Source of the DNA: Saccharicrinis sp963677345 | GTDB taxonomy: Bacteria; Bacteroidota; Bacteroidia; Bacteroidales; Marinilabiliaceae | Direction: 5' to 3' | DNA: 64,000 nucleotides | NCBI GenBank assembly: GCA_963677345.2 | Contig: CAXXLC010000038.1 | Coordinates: 232,580-296,579, forward strand | In this document: positions 47,534 to 55,284 of the stretch, piece by piece | Layout: each line of letters opens with the position of its first letter | How positions within the stretch are numbered: position 1 is the first letter of the stretch | Notes under the pieces: model-generated | What the model saw: the letters and a program-made list of their open reading frames with translations, nothing else | Told to the model about the DNA's origin: nothing | Database searches by the model: none | Made by a program: the position numbers and the translations under genes

Positions 47534-48250
47534 ATGATGGAAACTTTAGTGTTAATAGTGTTTTTCCTGGCAAGTGCTGCTTATTTAGTGCAGCTCAGCT
47601 TTATGAATAAAATATTTCCATGGGTCTGGACGCTGATGCAAATGATATTTATTTATTTGATGCACTCAAAGGCTATAGAACAGAGTTTTTCGCTTTTTGA
47701 ACAATATTTGGCAGATATCAATTTGATAAATGATTTTATGGTGATTCAAATTGTAGAAGCCTTATTGGGTTTGTTACTGGCAATATATATGATTAGTAGT
47801 TATCATGGCGAAAAGAGACCAAATTATTTAAAGTTAGCTCAATATATTCCAGGCGTATTGATTTTTCCGGTGCTCTTTTTTATCAGTAGTATCCTATATA
47901 TCAAATTCCCTGTTTTTGAGTTTACTACAATGGCAGTGATCCAGGCTGTGGTTATACCCTTGTTATTTTTTGGTATCTGTAAAATGATTCAATCCCTTAT
48001 TCCAGAATTGGATTTTCGCCTGGAACTGAAATTTTTTATCCATATCATGCAGTTGCTTGCGGCAATAATTATTTCTATTCAATATTTGAATACACCAGTT
48101 TCGCTTATGGCTCATTTTAATGGAGTTGGCTATGTTACTTTAGCACTTGTGTTTATTGTTGCGGTTGGTGTAATTGCTTTAGGAATTTTATTTTATCAGT
48201 TTAAAATGGTTCGATTAATAAAAAAACAAAATAATGGAAGAAATAACTAA
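47534..48250 (+). CDS. hmuT: Polytopic membrane protein of the hmu operon (HmuT-like)
   Basis: A 238-aa integral membrane protein with about seven hydrophobic helices, beginning with METLVLIVFFLASAAYLVQL. It has no recognisable enzymatic motif. Its position between hmuS and the TolQ-like gene is the same as HmuT in the P. gingivalis hmuYRSTUV operon, so the symbol is assigned by position and topology. It overlaps the next gene by 17 bases, so translation is coupled. A role with the TolQ-like protein in powering HmuS or HmuR is plausible but unproven. Confidence 0.72.
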   Translation: MMETLVLIVFFLASAAYLVQLSFMNKIFPWVWTLMQMIFIYLMHSKAIEQSFSLFEQYLADINLINDFMVIQIVEALLGLLLAIYMISSYHGEKRPNYLKLAQYIPGVLIFPVLFFISSILYIKFPVFEFTTMAVIQAVVIPLLFFGICKMIQSLIPELDFRLELKFFIHIMQLLAAIIISIQYLNTPVSLMAHFNGVGYVTLALVFIVAVGVIALGILFYQFKMVRLIKKQNNGRNN

Positions 48251-48833
48251 ATTATTATATTGGATTTCAACAGGTATGTTAGTGCCTGTTATTGTGCTGT
48301 TGCTTATTTTTTTTGTCAGAGCATTGATTTTAATTGGAATTTTTTATGGTACCTATATTCATAAAGTAAAACATAATAAATTAACAGCCGAGCTCTTTCA
48401 AAATTTAAATTCTGATAATGTATATGATTTGACGTCAAAATTACCTGGTGAAGCCAAATTGTTGTTTTCAGTGTATTTAAATAAAGCTATTGTTGCCCCT
48501 GTTAGTGACATTCATTACAATAAATTATTAAATGATTTTGAAATTGTTTGTCAGCATGATTTGTCAGGGAGTCAAACATTGGCCAAGTTAGGACCAATTT
48601 TAGGATTGATGGGCACATTAATTCCTATGGGACCGGCTTTGGTAGGTTTGGCAAGTGGCGATATAGCCAGTATGGCCAGTAATATGCAGGTGGCTTTTGC
48701 TACTACGGTAATTGGATTGATTATTGGAGCTGTAGGGTTTATTATTCTTCAAATTAAACGACGCTGGTTTGCTTCGGATATTAATAATCTTGAATTTATC
48801 ATCGAATTATTAAAAACCAGCCCAAAAAATTAA
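48234..48833 (+). CDS. hmuU: MotA/TolQ/ExbB proton channel family protein (HmuU-like)
   Basis: A 199-aa three-helix membrane protein of the MotA/TolQ/ExbB family. One helix lies at the N-terminus (about 15-40), and the C-terminal pair carries the family core, TLAKLGPILGLMGTLIPMGPA and VAFATTVIGLIIGAVGF. These proteins form proton-driven motors that pass energy to a partner. The partner here is probably the adjacent DUF2149 protein, which has one helix, in the way ExbD partners ExbB. Overlaps hmuT by 17 bases and lies 3 bases before the next gene. Confidence 0.88.
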   Translation: MEEITKLLYWISTGMLVPVIVLLLIFFVRALILIGIFYGTYIHKVKHNKLTAELFQNLNSDNVYDLTSKLPGEAKLLFSVYLNKAIVAPVSDIHYNKLLNDFEIVCQHDLSGSQTLAKLGPILGLMGTLIPMGPALVGLASGDIASMASNMQVAFATTVIGLIIGAVGFIILQIKRRWFASDINNLEFIIELLKTSPKN

Positions 48834-48836
48834 GCC

Positions 48837-49163
48837 ATGAGACGTTCTAAACGATTTTTGCAAGATGAGGATATTGATCCTATGGCTACTGTATCTAACC
48901 TTTTTGATGTGGCCATGGTGTTTGCCTTAGCTCTTATGGTGGCTTTGGTGGCACGCTATAAAATGACAGAAGTTTTTAGTAAAGATGATTTTACCATGGT
49001 TAAAAATCCGGGTAAAGAAAATATGGAAATTATTACTAAAAAAGGTGAGAAAATAGATACCTATAAAGCCTCCGAAAATAATAGCAGTTCCGGCAATAAG
49101 GGTAAAAGAGTAGGGGTGGCCTATCAAATGGAAAATGGTGAGATTATTTATATTCCGGAGTAA
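48837..49163 (+). CDS. hmuV: DUF2149 protein (HmuV-like), putative TolR/ExbD-type partner
   Basis: A 108-aa protein with a basic N-terminus, one membrane helix (about residues 20-41: LFDVAMVFALALMVALVARY) and a small periplasmic domain, the layout of ExbD/TolR. The DPMATVSNLFDVAMVFALAL stretch is the DUF2149 core, which in many archaeal and Bacteroidota operons sits next to a MotA/TolQ-like gene. An Asp lies at the start of the helix, where ExbD has its proton-carrying Asp. It is the last gene of the hmu operon, followed by a terminator. Confidence 0.82.
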   Translation: MRRSKRFLQDEDIDPMATVSNLFDVAMVFALALMVALVARYKMTEVFSKDDFTMVKNPGKENMEIITKKGEKIDTYKASENNSSSGNKGKRVGVAYQMENGEIIYIPE

Positions 49164-49175
49164 TAGCATTTTATA

Positions 49176-49199
49176 AGAACCTATTTTTATATAGGTTCT
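49176..49199 (+). terminator. Terminator of the hmu operon
   Basis: Perfect 9-bp inverted repeat (49176-49184 and 49191-49199) with a T-rich 6-base loop, 13 bases after the last stop codon of the operon. Confidence 0.75.
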
Positions 49200-49270
49200 G
49201 TATTTTCTGTGAATGGATAAAATAGCGTTACCACCCTTGAACTATTCATGTTTTTTGACCCCCAAAATGG

Positions 49271-49366
49271 CTCAAAATTCCATTTTTGCTCAAAAATGCC
49301 TGTTTTCGATTCCGTTTTTGGGCAAAAAGAGCTATTTTCGATTCCATTTTTAATGGTTTTCGTACT
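49271..49366. repeat. Three 32-bp-period direct repeats
   Basis: The core ATTCC(A/G)TTTTT preceded by TTTTCG or TCAAA recurs at 49271, 49303 and 49335, with exactly 32 bases between copies. The copies at 49303 and 49335 match over 16 of 17 bases. It lies immediately before the TTCGCA array. No gene is supported here. Confidence 0.75.
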
Positions 49367-49380
49367 TTTTGTGTAGGTTC

Positions 49381-49526
49381 TTCGCAAAAGCTTCGCATTT
49401 CTTCGCACCCTCTTCGCATTTCTTCGCACCTTCTTCGCATTTCTTTGCATCGTCTTCGCAAAAGCTATGCATACGGTATGCACTTTCTATGCACCTGCTT
49501 CTGATCTGCTATGAACCTTCTATGGT
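49381..49526. repeat. Helically phased TTCGCA / TATGCA array
   Basis: TTCGCA occurs at 49381, 49392, 49402, 49413, 49423, 49434, (TTTGCA 49444) and 49455; spacing alternates 11,10,11,10,11,10,11. It then changes to TATGCA at 49466, 49477 and 49488, and TATGAA/TATGGT at 49510 and 49521, all on an 11-base grid. The 21-bp double unit equals two turns of B-DNA. ORFs in this region are 7-residue repeats created by the 21-bp period and are not credible genes. Confidence 0.85.
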
Positions 49527-49644
49527 CCACGTTCGCCTTTTTACACAGGGGCAACACGGCTTTATTGCAGGTTTATCGCCATAGGAGTGCGAAGAACCTG
49601 CATTAAACCTGCATTGAAAATGTGTGGAATTGCGAACGTGTACC
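49524..49644. mobile_element. MITE-like element with 24-base imperfect terminal inverted repeats
   Basis: Arms 49524-49547 and 49621-49644 are complementary at the outer 13 positions except one (GGTcCACGTTCGC) and at the inner five (ACACA/TGTGT), with a symmetrical 6-base bubble. The total is about 121 bp with no coding capacity. Inside is a tandem AACCTGCATT. No transposase is nearby and the target duplication is not clear. Confidence 0.45.
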
Positions 49645-49713
49645 AAGATTGAACCGGAGCAGGGTAGGAGATGAGCGCTTGAATAAGCAATGAAAATGCT
49701 TAGGTAAGTATAG

Positions 49714-50133
49714 CAACGTAGGCTGGTAATTCTATTGGGAATAAAAGGATATACCAAAATTGAAAACACAGAACTTACTTTTTTGGTGAAAGAATATTAT
49801 AAGCATACTTTCTATGAAAAGTACCATATTGGCAATATTAACAATGGTTCATTACAGGAAATTATCTTTGATTGGTGCGTAAATAGTGGCTATTGGGGAA
49901 GTTGTGGCATTCAAAAGGTATTAAACCGATTCTTTGACTTTGAGCTAAAACTTGATGGAATTATAGGTAAACAAACCATTAGTGCTATTAATTCTTGCAT
50001 ACCGGAAATGTTGTTTAATGCTATTAAATCAGCACGGATTCATTATTATTATACCATTGCACAGAAAGGTCAGAATCAGAAATTTTTAAAGGGTTGGTTG
50101 AGAAGGATTGATACAATTGCATTTATTCAATAA
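49714..50133 (+). pseudogene. N-terminally truncated GH108 muramidase (TtsA/ZliS-like)
   Basis: The C-terminal two-thirds of a glycoside hydrolase 108 lysozyme with its peptidoglycan-binding domain: IIFDWCVNSGYWG, the LDGIIGKQTISAIN turn and KFLKGWLRRIDTIA at the end. The N-terminal helix with the catalytic Glu (EGGY-type motif) is absent; an in-frame stop at 49711-49713 and only a TTG at 49735 precede the coding part. The break lies close to the repeat region, so the repeats may mark the rearrangement that cut the gene. Such enzymes are often of prophage or secretion-system origin. Confidence 0.7.
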
Positions 50134-50210
50134 ATAGTATCAGTTATAATTCATGTAACATAAATAGAATGTATTCGTATTTGGTTTTACACTTTTGTTT
50201 TTAATATGTA

Positions 50211-51347
50211 ATGATAAAAACCGTATTAACCTTAATTTTAGTTGTACTAATTAGCTCCATTTCATTTGCTCAATCACAAGAAGGAATATCCATTAGGTAT
50301 ATCCGCCAAAAAGTTGACAACCTCGGAGAAAAATTGAAAGCAGATTCTCAAGTCGATAATATGTATTTATCAATCCATGATGATGGAAAGAGATGGATTT
50401 ATATTGAAATGCAAAAAATCAACGGATTGAAAAGTGATGAATACGCTTTGAGTAAAGAAATTACCGAGCTAATAATTAAAATGCTTTTTAAATCTGTCAA
50501 TTATGATTTGGAGCAACCAATAGATTTAAAAACGTTTGCAAATACCTTTTATAGCAAGGGTATTCAAGGTGTTGATTTTAAGGCTAAAAACAATTTATTC
50601 TATTTAAACTGGTCTGAAATTTTAAACATTAGACTATCAGATAACAATTCATTCAAAAATAATGAATGCCAAAATGTTGATATTCCTCCTGCTCCTGATT
50701 TTACAGAAGCGCAAATTACTTTTCCTATGGAATATCTGAAAGATGACTTTACCTGTAACTTTGATATACATTATATTGGATATATTTTAAACGTAACAGA
50801 TAAGTTTATTTGCTTAAAGGATTTACAAGGAGTAGTTCAGCGTATTTACTATAATAAAACAGACCTTGACAATGCAAATGCAAGTTGGCTACCATACATT
50901 ATGATTCCCGGTAATAAAGTGGATATTGATGCCGTTACCTGCGGAAATGGAGGCGTTCCTGATATAGTGAAGATTAAGAATTTAAGAAGGGAGCCTAATA
51001 ATAACTATCTTGATTTCAATCAATATGGATTTATAGTAAAAGCTTACCTATCAAATTCAACAGGAAAGTATATTGATATTCAAGAAAAAGAAACAATAAT
51101 AATTGATCCCAAGTACAATACATTTACTCATTATAAATTAGATGAGGATTCAAAAAGTATGCAGTATCTGACGGATTTGCAATATGATATAGAAAATCAA
51201 TGCTTTACAGCAAGTATTGTAAATAACCAGAGAATTACTCATGAAGTAATCTTAAAGCAAGAATATAAAACATGGTTCACTTGTAAGATTACACATCTTG
51301 GAAGTGGTCAATCATCAACTTATCGAACAGTTATAGGTAAACGTTAG
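50211..51347 (+). CDS. Secreted hypothetical protein
   Basis: A 378-aa protein with a clean signal peptide (MIKTVLTLILVVLISSISFA followed by QSQ). The mature protein is rich in Asn, Asp, Lys and Tyr, with a mix of helix (the first 100 residues, including ELIIKMLFKSVN) and beta strands. A few cysteines are scattered and no catalytic motif is seen. It is followed by two tiny membrane protein genes on the same strand. I do not recognise the family. Confidence 0.75.
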   Translation: MIKTVLTLILVVLISSISFAQSQEGISIRYIRQKVDNLGEKLKADSQVDNMYLSIHDDGKRWIYIEMQKINGLKSDEYALSKEITELIIKMLFKSVNYDLEQPIDLKTFANTFYSKGIQGVDFKAKNNLFYLNWSEILNIRLSDNNSFKNNECQNVDIPPAPDFTEAQITFPMEYLKDDFTCNFDIHYIGYILNVTDKFICLKDLQGVVQRIYYNKTDLDNANASWLPYIMIPGNKVDIDAVTCGNGGVPDIVKIKNLRREPNNNYLDFNQYGFIVKAYLSNSTGKYIDIQEKETIIIDPKYNTFTHYKLDEDSKSMQYLTDLQYDIENQCFTASIVNNQRITHEVILKQEYKTWFTCKITHLGSGQSSTYRTVIGKR

Positions 51348-51365
51348 TTATATAAAATCAATTAT

Positions 51366-51515
51366 ATGAGAATCTTTTTTGCAATCGCAGCCATAGTTAT
51401 TATTAGTATTATACTCATTGTGTTAGATTTTAAAAATGGTACATTTGGGTTATTACCATATTTAGTTATTGGAGGTATTATTGTGGGTATTTTTCGGATT
51501 TTCATTAAAAAATAG
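51366..51515 (+). CDS. 49-aa two-helix membrane peptide
   Basis: A short ORF, ATG to TAG, starting 18 bases after the previous stop. It encodes two hydrophobic helices (about residues 3-20 and 28-46) separated by DFKNGTFG, with a basic end FIKK. Clean topology and close spacing to the secreted protein gene support translation, but the evidence is only structural. Confidence 0.5.
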   Translation: MRIFFAIAAIVIISIILIVLDFKNGTFGLLPYLVIGGIIVGIFRIFIKK

Positions 51516-51628
51516 TAATATGTTGTTATCGCATTCGCTAGCCATATTTTTTTTACAAAAAAACGCTTCCATTCAGTTTAAGCAATGAGAGCGAAAGAAA
51601 GAAGTTAAACTATAATTATTAGACCAAT

Positions 51629-51793
51629 ATGTTTCTGTGGATTTTAGTAAATATTTTTATAGTATTAATCATTGCATATTTTATGCGAGATGTTCTATCA
51701 AAAATGATAAAAACCTTACTCAATTTCTTATTATGGCCTGGATCATGGTTTGTGATTATTATAATTATAGTGATTTTTACTAAGTGCTCTTAA
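51629..51793 (+). CDS. 54-aa two-helix membrane peptide
   Basis: A short ORF, ATG to TAA. Helix one (MFLWILVNIFIVLIIAYF) and helix two (WFVIIIIIVIFT) flank a basic loop with RDVLSKMIKTLL, and the protein ends in KCS. It lies 113 bases after the 49-aa gene. The pair resembles the small membrane proteins that accompany secreted or immunity-type genes, but no family is recognised. Confidence 0.5.
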   Translation: MFLWILVNIFIVLIIAYFMRDVLSKMIKTLLNFLLWPGSWFVIIIIIVIFTKCS

Positions 51794-51836
51794 ATAACAG
51801 ACTATAATACAGTCTGAAATAAGTACTAAAAGATAC

Positions 51837-52349
51837 CTACAAAAACTCATAGGTATAAGTAACTATTACTGTGCCGCCAGAAGAATAGTTAACTTCGGAA
51901 ACAGAAACATAACCATGTTGATTGTAAGTTAAAGTAAGGGTAGTACCTTGATTGCTTTTAAAAATATCTTTGTTGGAAGTTGATTCTGATAATTTATATT
52001 GTTGTCCTAAATACATCTTCGTATGTAGTCTTCTAGCTCCTTCTTTATGAAATGGTTCAAAAGTGTATAGGTGTCTATACTTTAGCATATCATCTTTCTT
52101 TGATTCGCTAAAAACTAAAGTGTTGCTCCAAAAGGGACTATTCAGCATCCTAGTTTCCACTTTCATACCAGCTGCTGTTTTTATATGCTTAACTGAATTT
52201 ACTTCATTTTTTATAAGTAATCCATCACTATTAAAATAGTAAACTTCCTTTTTATCAGCTGTTGCATAATGTTCAGTGACTTTAATTGTTGTTTGCCCAA
52301 TTGTTAATTGTGCCCAAAAGCAAATTGCTAGCGTAATTATAATTCTCAT
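51837..52349 (-). CDS. Secreted hypothetical protein
   Basis: A 170-aa protein with a signal peptide ending near IGQTT. The mature part is Lys-, Tyr- and Thr-rich with predicted beta strands, including YNQHGYVSVSEVNYSSGGTV near the C-terminus, a pattern like the short repeats of YD/RHS-type or MORN-like proteins (FNSDGLLIKNE also fits such repeats). No catalytic motif. It converges on the 54-aa gene. Confidence 0.7.
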   Translation of the reverse strand: MRIIITLAICFWAQLTIGQTTIKVTEHYATADKKEVYYFNSDGLLIKNEVNSVKHIKTAAGMKVETRMLNSPFWSNTLVFSESKKDDMLKYRHLYTFEPFHKEGARRLHTKMYLGQQYKLSESTSNKDIFKSNQGTTLTLTYNQHGYVSVSEVNYSSGGTVIVTYTYEFL

Positions 52350-52456
52350 TACTTACTTATTTAAAATTCTAATCTATTTGTTGTTCCGTTTCAAGGTTTA
52401 GGAATCCTTTTTTTATTAAATTCTAGTTTTTTACATTTTATTTTAAATGTGACAAA

Positions 52457-52711
52457 TTATCGATTTTTCCACCACATTTCAATTACTTCATTCGGATAAA
52501 CATTAATTTTAGTGCCGAAATCATTAATAAAAAAGTAAATGTCGGTATTTGCTTTTTCACAAATTAATGTTAATTCTCTTCCCCATTCAAATAGGGTATT
52601 GGTGTCATTGCCATGGGTCAAATGGTGAAAGAATAAAGAGTTGTAACCTGGTAAATTTGGTGCAGGATATCTTCCTTTTCGTGTCATCTGATGAGGTTCT
52701 AATTCTATCAT
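52457..52711 (-). CDS. Small hypothetical protein
   Basis: An 84-aa soluble protein without signal peptide, containing GRYPAPNLPGYNSLFFHHLT and ending IEMWWKNR. It lies between two secreted-protein genes on the same strand. The ATG follows an AT-rich leader. No family is recognised. A GWG/His-rich start and a compact alpha/beta pattern are compatible with a small enzyme or immunity protein, but this is guesswork. Confidence 0.5.
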   Translation of the reverse strand: MIELEPHQMTRKGRYPAPNLPGYNSLFFHHLTHGNDTNTLFEWGRELTLICEKANTDIYFFINDFGTKINVYPNEVIEMWWKNR

Positions 52712-52800
52712 ATTTATCTAATTTTTCTTTAAAAGTGAGATGTTATAATGTTGTTGCATGTTTTTTTGCCAAAATCAATAATTTTGTTTGTTAAGAGTGA

Positions 52801-53211
52801 TTATGGAAACGTTTTATAAAACCCAAGAAGCATATCTTCTTCAATGTAGTCACCTACAATTAATTGATATGGCTTGCCTTTGTCTTGAGGAATAATTTTC
52901 AAGTATCCATTTCGCTTTTCTGCATCTTCATCAATCCACCATACTTTATAATAGAAACCTTTTCGTTTTCCTTTAGATGTTTTTATCTTAAAATCCTTAT
53001 AAGAAGTAACAAAGAAAGTGTTTATCACACCTGCTGTGGTTTTATATTCAAATTTTTCACTGCCATATGCCAATAAAATACTTTTCTTTGGGTGTAGTTT
53101 CCAATTTCCATTATCATCTTGGTGTGTTACAATAGTAAACTTACCAGTTTGTGCTTTAATTACTAACTGTGTGTTTGTTAGTAAAAATAATATTAATAAA
53201 ATTCTATTCAT
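52801..53211 (-). CDS. Secreted hypothetical protein
   Basis: A 136-aa protein with a signal peptide (MNRILLILFLLTNTQLVIKA). The mature domain is basic and beta-rich, with SKGKRKGFYYKVWWIDED. It has no cysteines in the mature part and no recognised motif. It is oriented like the neighbouring 52457 and 51837 genes, with about 90 bases between it and the former, so the group may be one leftward unit. Confidence 0.7.
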   Translation of the reverse strand: MNRILLILFLLTNTQLVIKAQTGKFTIVTHQDDNGNWKLHPKKSILLAYGSEKFEYKTTAGVINTFFVTSYKDFKIKTSKGKRKGFYYKVWWIDEDAEKRNGYLKIIPQDKGKPYQLIVGDYIEEDMLLGFYKTFP

Positions 53212-53326
53212 TTTTTAGTTTTTATGATTCTATTAGTTATGTGATTTAGTTTAAAGATATTCATTTGATCAATACATATGCGCTACGTTATTTTCCAACC
53301 AAAGTTTCGTACCAATTCCTATAAAC

Positions 53327-55177
53327 CTAGTTTACCATTAAACCATATTTACAAAATAGTTCTCTGTATTTTGGCTCATCCCATAGGAAAAAAGCTGTAC
53401 CTCCCATGTTCAAGGGTTTAATCATTTGAAGAACTTCATATTTTATTTTTTGTAATGCTTGTTCAACCAAATTTTGATACAAGGCATCAGAATAGTATTC
53501 GTAATCAAATATAGTAATCCATAAATAAGTCTTCAGCATTTTATTATTGTACTTGTTACTTTTGATATATGAAGCCAACAGTTTACGTGCCTTATCATAT
53601 TCAACAGTAGAACTTAATAAGGCTGCAATATCGCTAAGCTCATCTACATTTTTAATATTCCTTTTAGCTAGGCTGTAAAGCTCTTGGCTATAGTGTGCAT
53701 TTTGCCAATATTCACCATTTGCTGCATTACATCTTATTAGGTGCATATAATAATTAACAAGTAGACGGTTGACGTGTGCAGATGGAACTCCTAATCGTCT
53801 TAAACTTTTAATTTGCGAACAATACTTAATTTTTTCCTGTTCTTCCTTTGTAGGAGTTAGATATTCAATCTTTTTTGCAGTAAAGTAATAGTTTATTTCA
53901 GGGTCTTTAGGTAGCAAACTCGATAATTTTTCAAGTTTTTCTAATGTGTAGTTTTTTGTATCAGGTGATAGATAATGTTTAAATATACAAATCTGGTTAA
54001 AATAGAAATTCTGATTTTCATTATCCATTATCTTGATTTCATTTAAGCATCTTTGTGGCATTTGCTCATTGACTATGCGCCTAAAAACCTCATGTAATAA
54101 GCTGTCTTGTAAAGAGTAATCATCTTTTAGTATTGAACGATTAAGCTGCTTGATTAATTGAGTGTTTGACGTTTTACCAGTGAATTTAGGAATGGAATAA
54201 TATAATTTTATCATGCATGTTCGTTGTTCATGTAACAATGGTTTCCAAGTTTCACTTCCTAATCCTTGAATTGTATCTCTGTCATCATTAACCTTTTGTT
54301 GTCCATATAATATCCAATTTACTGAACTGTTTATTATAATATTATCTTCATCAATACCATTTTCTATGAGTATATTCTTAATACTGCTGCCTCTGGCCTT
54401 GGCTAATTCAATATTTTTAGTTTCATTGCCATCGACAGAAGCATAACTGAATACACTTACAGAATCTATAACTTTGGATTTATTCAACTTCAGCCAACTC
54501 CACAATGGATTTATATCATTGATTTCAGTTTGGTTGGTTTGAAACTCCATATTTATTTGATGGACTTTATGTTCCTCGTCCAACGTTAGGTCTTTTAAAA
54601 GGTATTTTGGGATAGCATGATGTGTATTATATGTTAACTCCAAAGGATTATAATCTCCATATAACAAAAAGAATCGTTTGGGAGGAAGGTCACAATTACA
54701 TTCGTACACAGTAAAATTCATTAAGTAATCATTTAACTTATCTCTAAGCTCAGTTGGCAAAGGGTCAGATGGATACGTAGTCCATGTTCCTTGTTGAAAT
54801 TGTTGTTTTCGTAAAGGCCTGAGCTTCGTATTGTCGAGTATTGTCGTATCAAATACTGATTTATCAAGAGATATTTCACATGGATTGCCATTCATGGTTT
54901 TTACAGTTATTTTCATATCTGCTCCCCAGGGTTTTATAACTCTTTTAAACCATTCATTTTTATTTGTTACAAGGTTTAGCTTATAGTTGCCGTTGTCTTC
55001 AATGAAAAACTGGTATCCTAGACGTTGTTCATCTAATCGTTTGCTTATCTTTTTGCATCGATATTCAATCAACAATTCTTTAATCCATTGATAAGGATTA
55101 GAAGCATTAACATTTAGTATGAGAATAAAGCTTATAAAAGTTATTGTTACTAGTTTCTTTATATTATTCCTATTCAT
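53327..55177 (-). CDS. Secreted OmpA-like domain protein
   Basis: A 616-aa protein with an N-terminal signal peptide (about residues 1-26). Around residues 240-300 it shows an OmpA C-terminal-like peptidoglycan-associated domain: VSVFSYASVDGNETKNIELAKARGSSIKNIL, with the expected AS..GN...N..LA..RA spacing, followed by a helical C-terminal half that looks TPR-like. The ~90 residues around the domain carry a cysteine pair (YECNCDLPP). It is divergent from the M48-like peptidase gene at 55285, sharing a promoter region of about 110 bases. Cell-wall anchoring is likely; its role in the locus is unknown. Confidence 0.75.
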   Translation of the reverse strand: MNRNNIKKLVTITFISFILILNVNASNPYQWIKELLIEYRCKKISKRLDEQRLGYQFFIEDNGNYKLNLVTNKNEWFKRVIKPWGADMKITVKTMNGNPCEISLDKSVFDTTILDNTKLRPLRKQQFQQGTWTTYPSDPLPTELRDKLNDYLMNFTVYECNCDLPPKRFFLLYGDYNPLELTYNTHHAIPKYLLKDLTLDEEHKVHQINMEFQTNQTEINDINPLWSWLKLNKSKVIDSVSVFSYASVDGNETKNIELAKARGSSIKNILIENGIDEDNIIINSSVNWILYGQQKVNDDRDTIQGLGSETWKPLLHEQRTCMIKLYYSIPKFTGKTSNTQLIKQLNRSILKDDYSLQDSLLHEVFRRIVNEQMPQRCLNEIKIMDNENQNFYFNQICIFKHYLSPDTKNYTLEKLEKLSSLLPKDPEINYYFTAKKIEYLTPTKEEQEKIKYCSQIKSLRRLGVPSAHVNRLLVNYYMHLIRCNAANGEYWQNAHYSQELYSLAKRNIKNVDELSDIAALLSSTVEYDKARKLLASYIKSNKYNNKMLKTYLWITIFDYEYYSDALYQNLVEQALQKIKYEVLQMIKPLNMGGTAFFLWDEPKYRELFCKYGLMVN

Positions 55178-55284
55178 GGCTTTAATAAATTTCGTTGTTT
55201 CTATGTTCTTATATCAAACCCATTGAAATGTCACCTCTCTATAGGCTTATTTTTTTTATTTTTGTTTGTAAATTAAATTTTAAA

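Noticed and set aside
49381..49526. Possible CRISPR array
   Set aside because: Repeat unit is only 6 bases with 4-5-base spacers, no 25-40 bp repeats, no cas genes.
49187..49584. Overlapping ORFs on both strands (98, 71, 72 and 71 aa) with Arg/Cys/Glu or His/Phe/Ser repeats
   Set aside because: They are by-products of the 21-bp repeat period, which gives any frame a 7-residue repeat without stops. None has a start context or protein-like composition.
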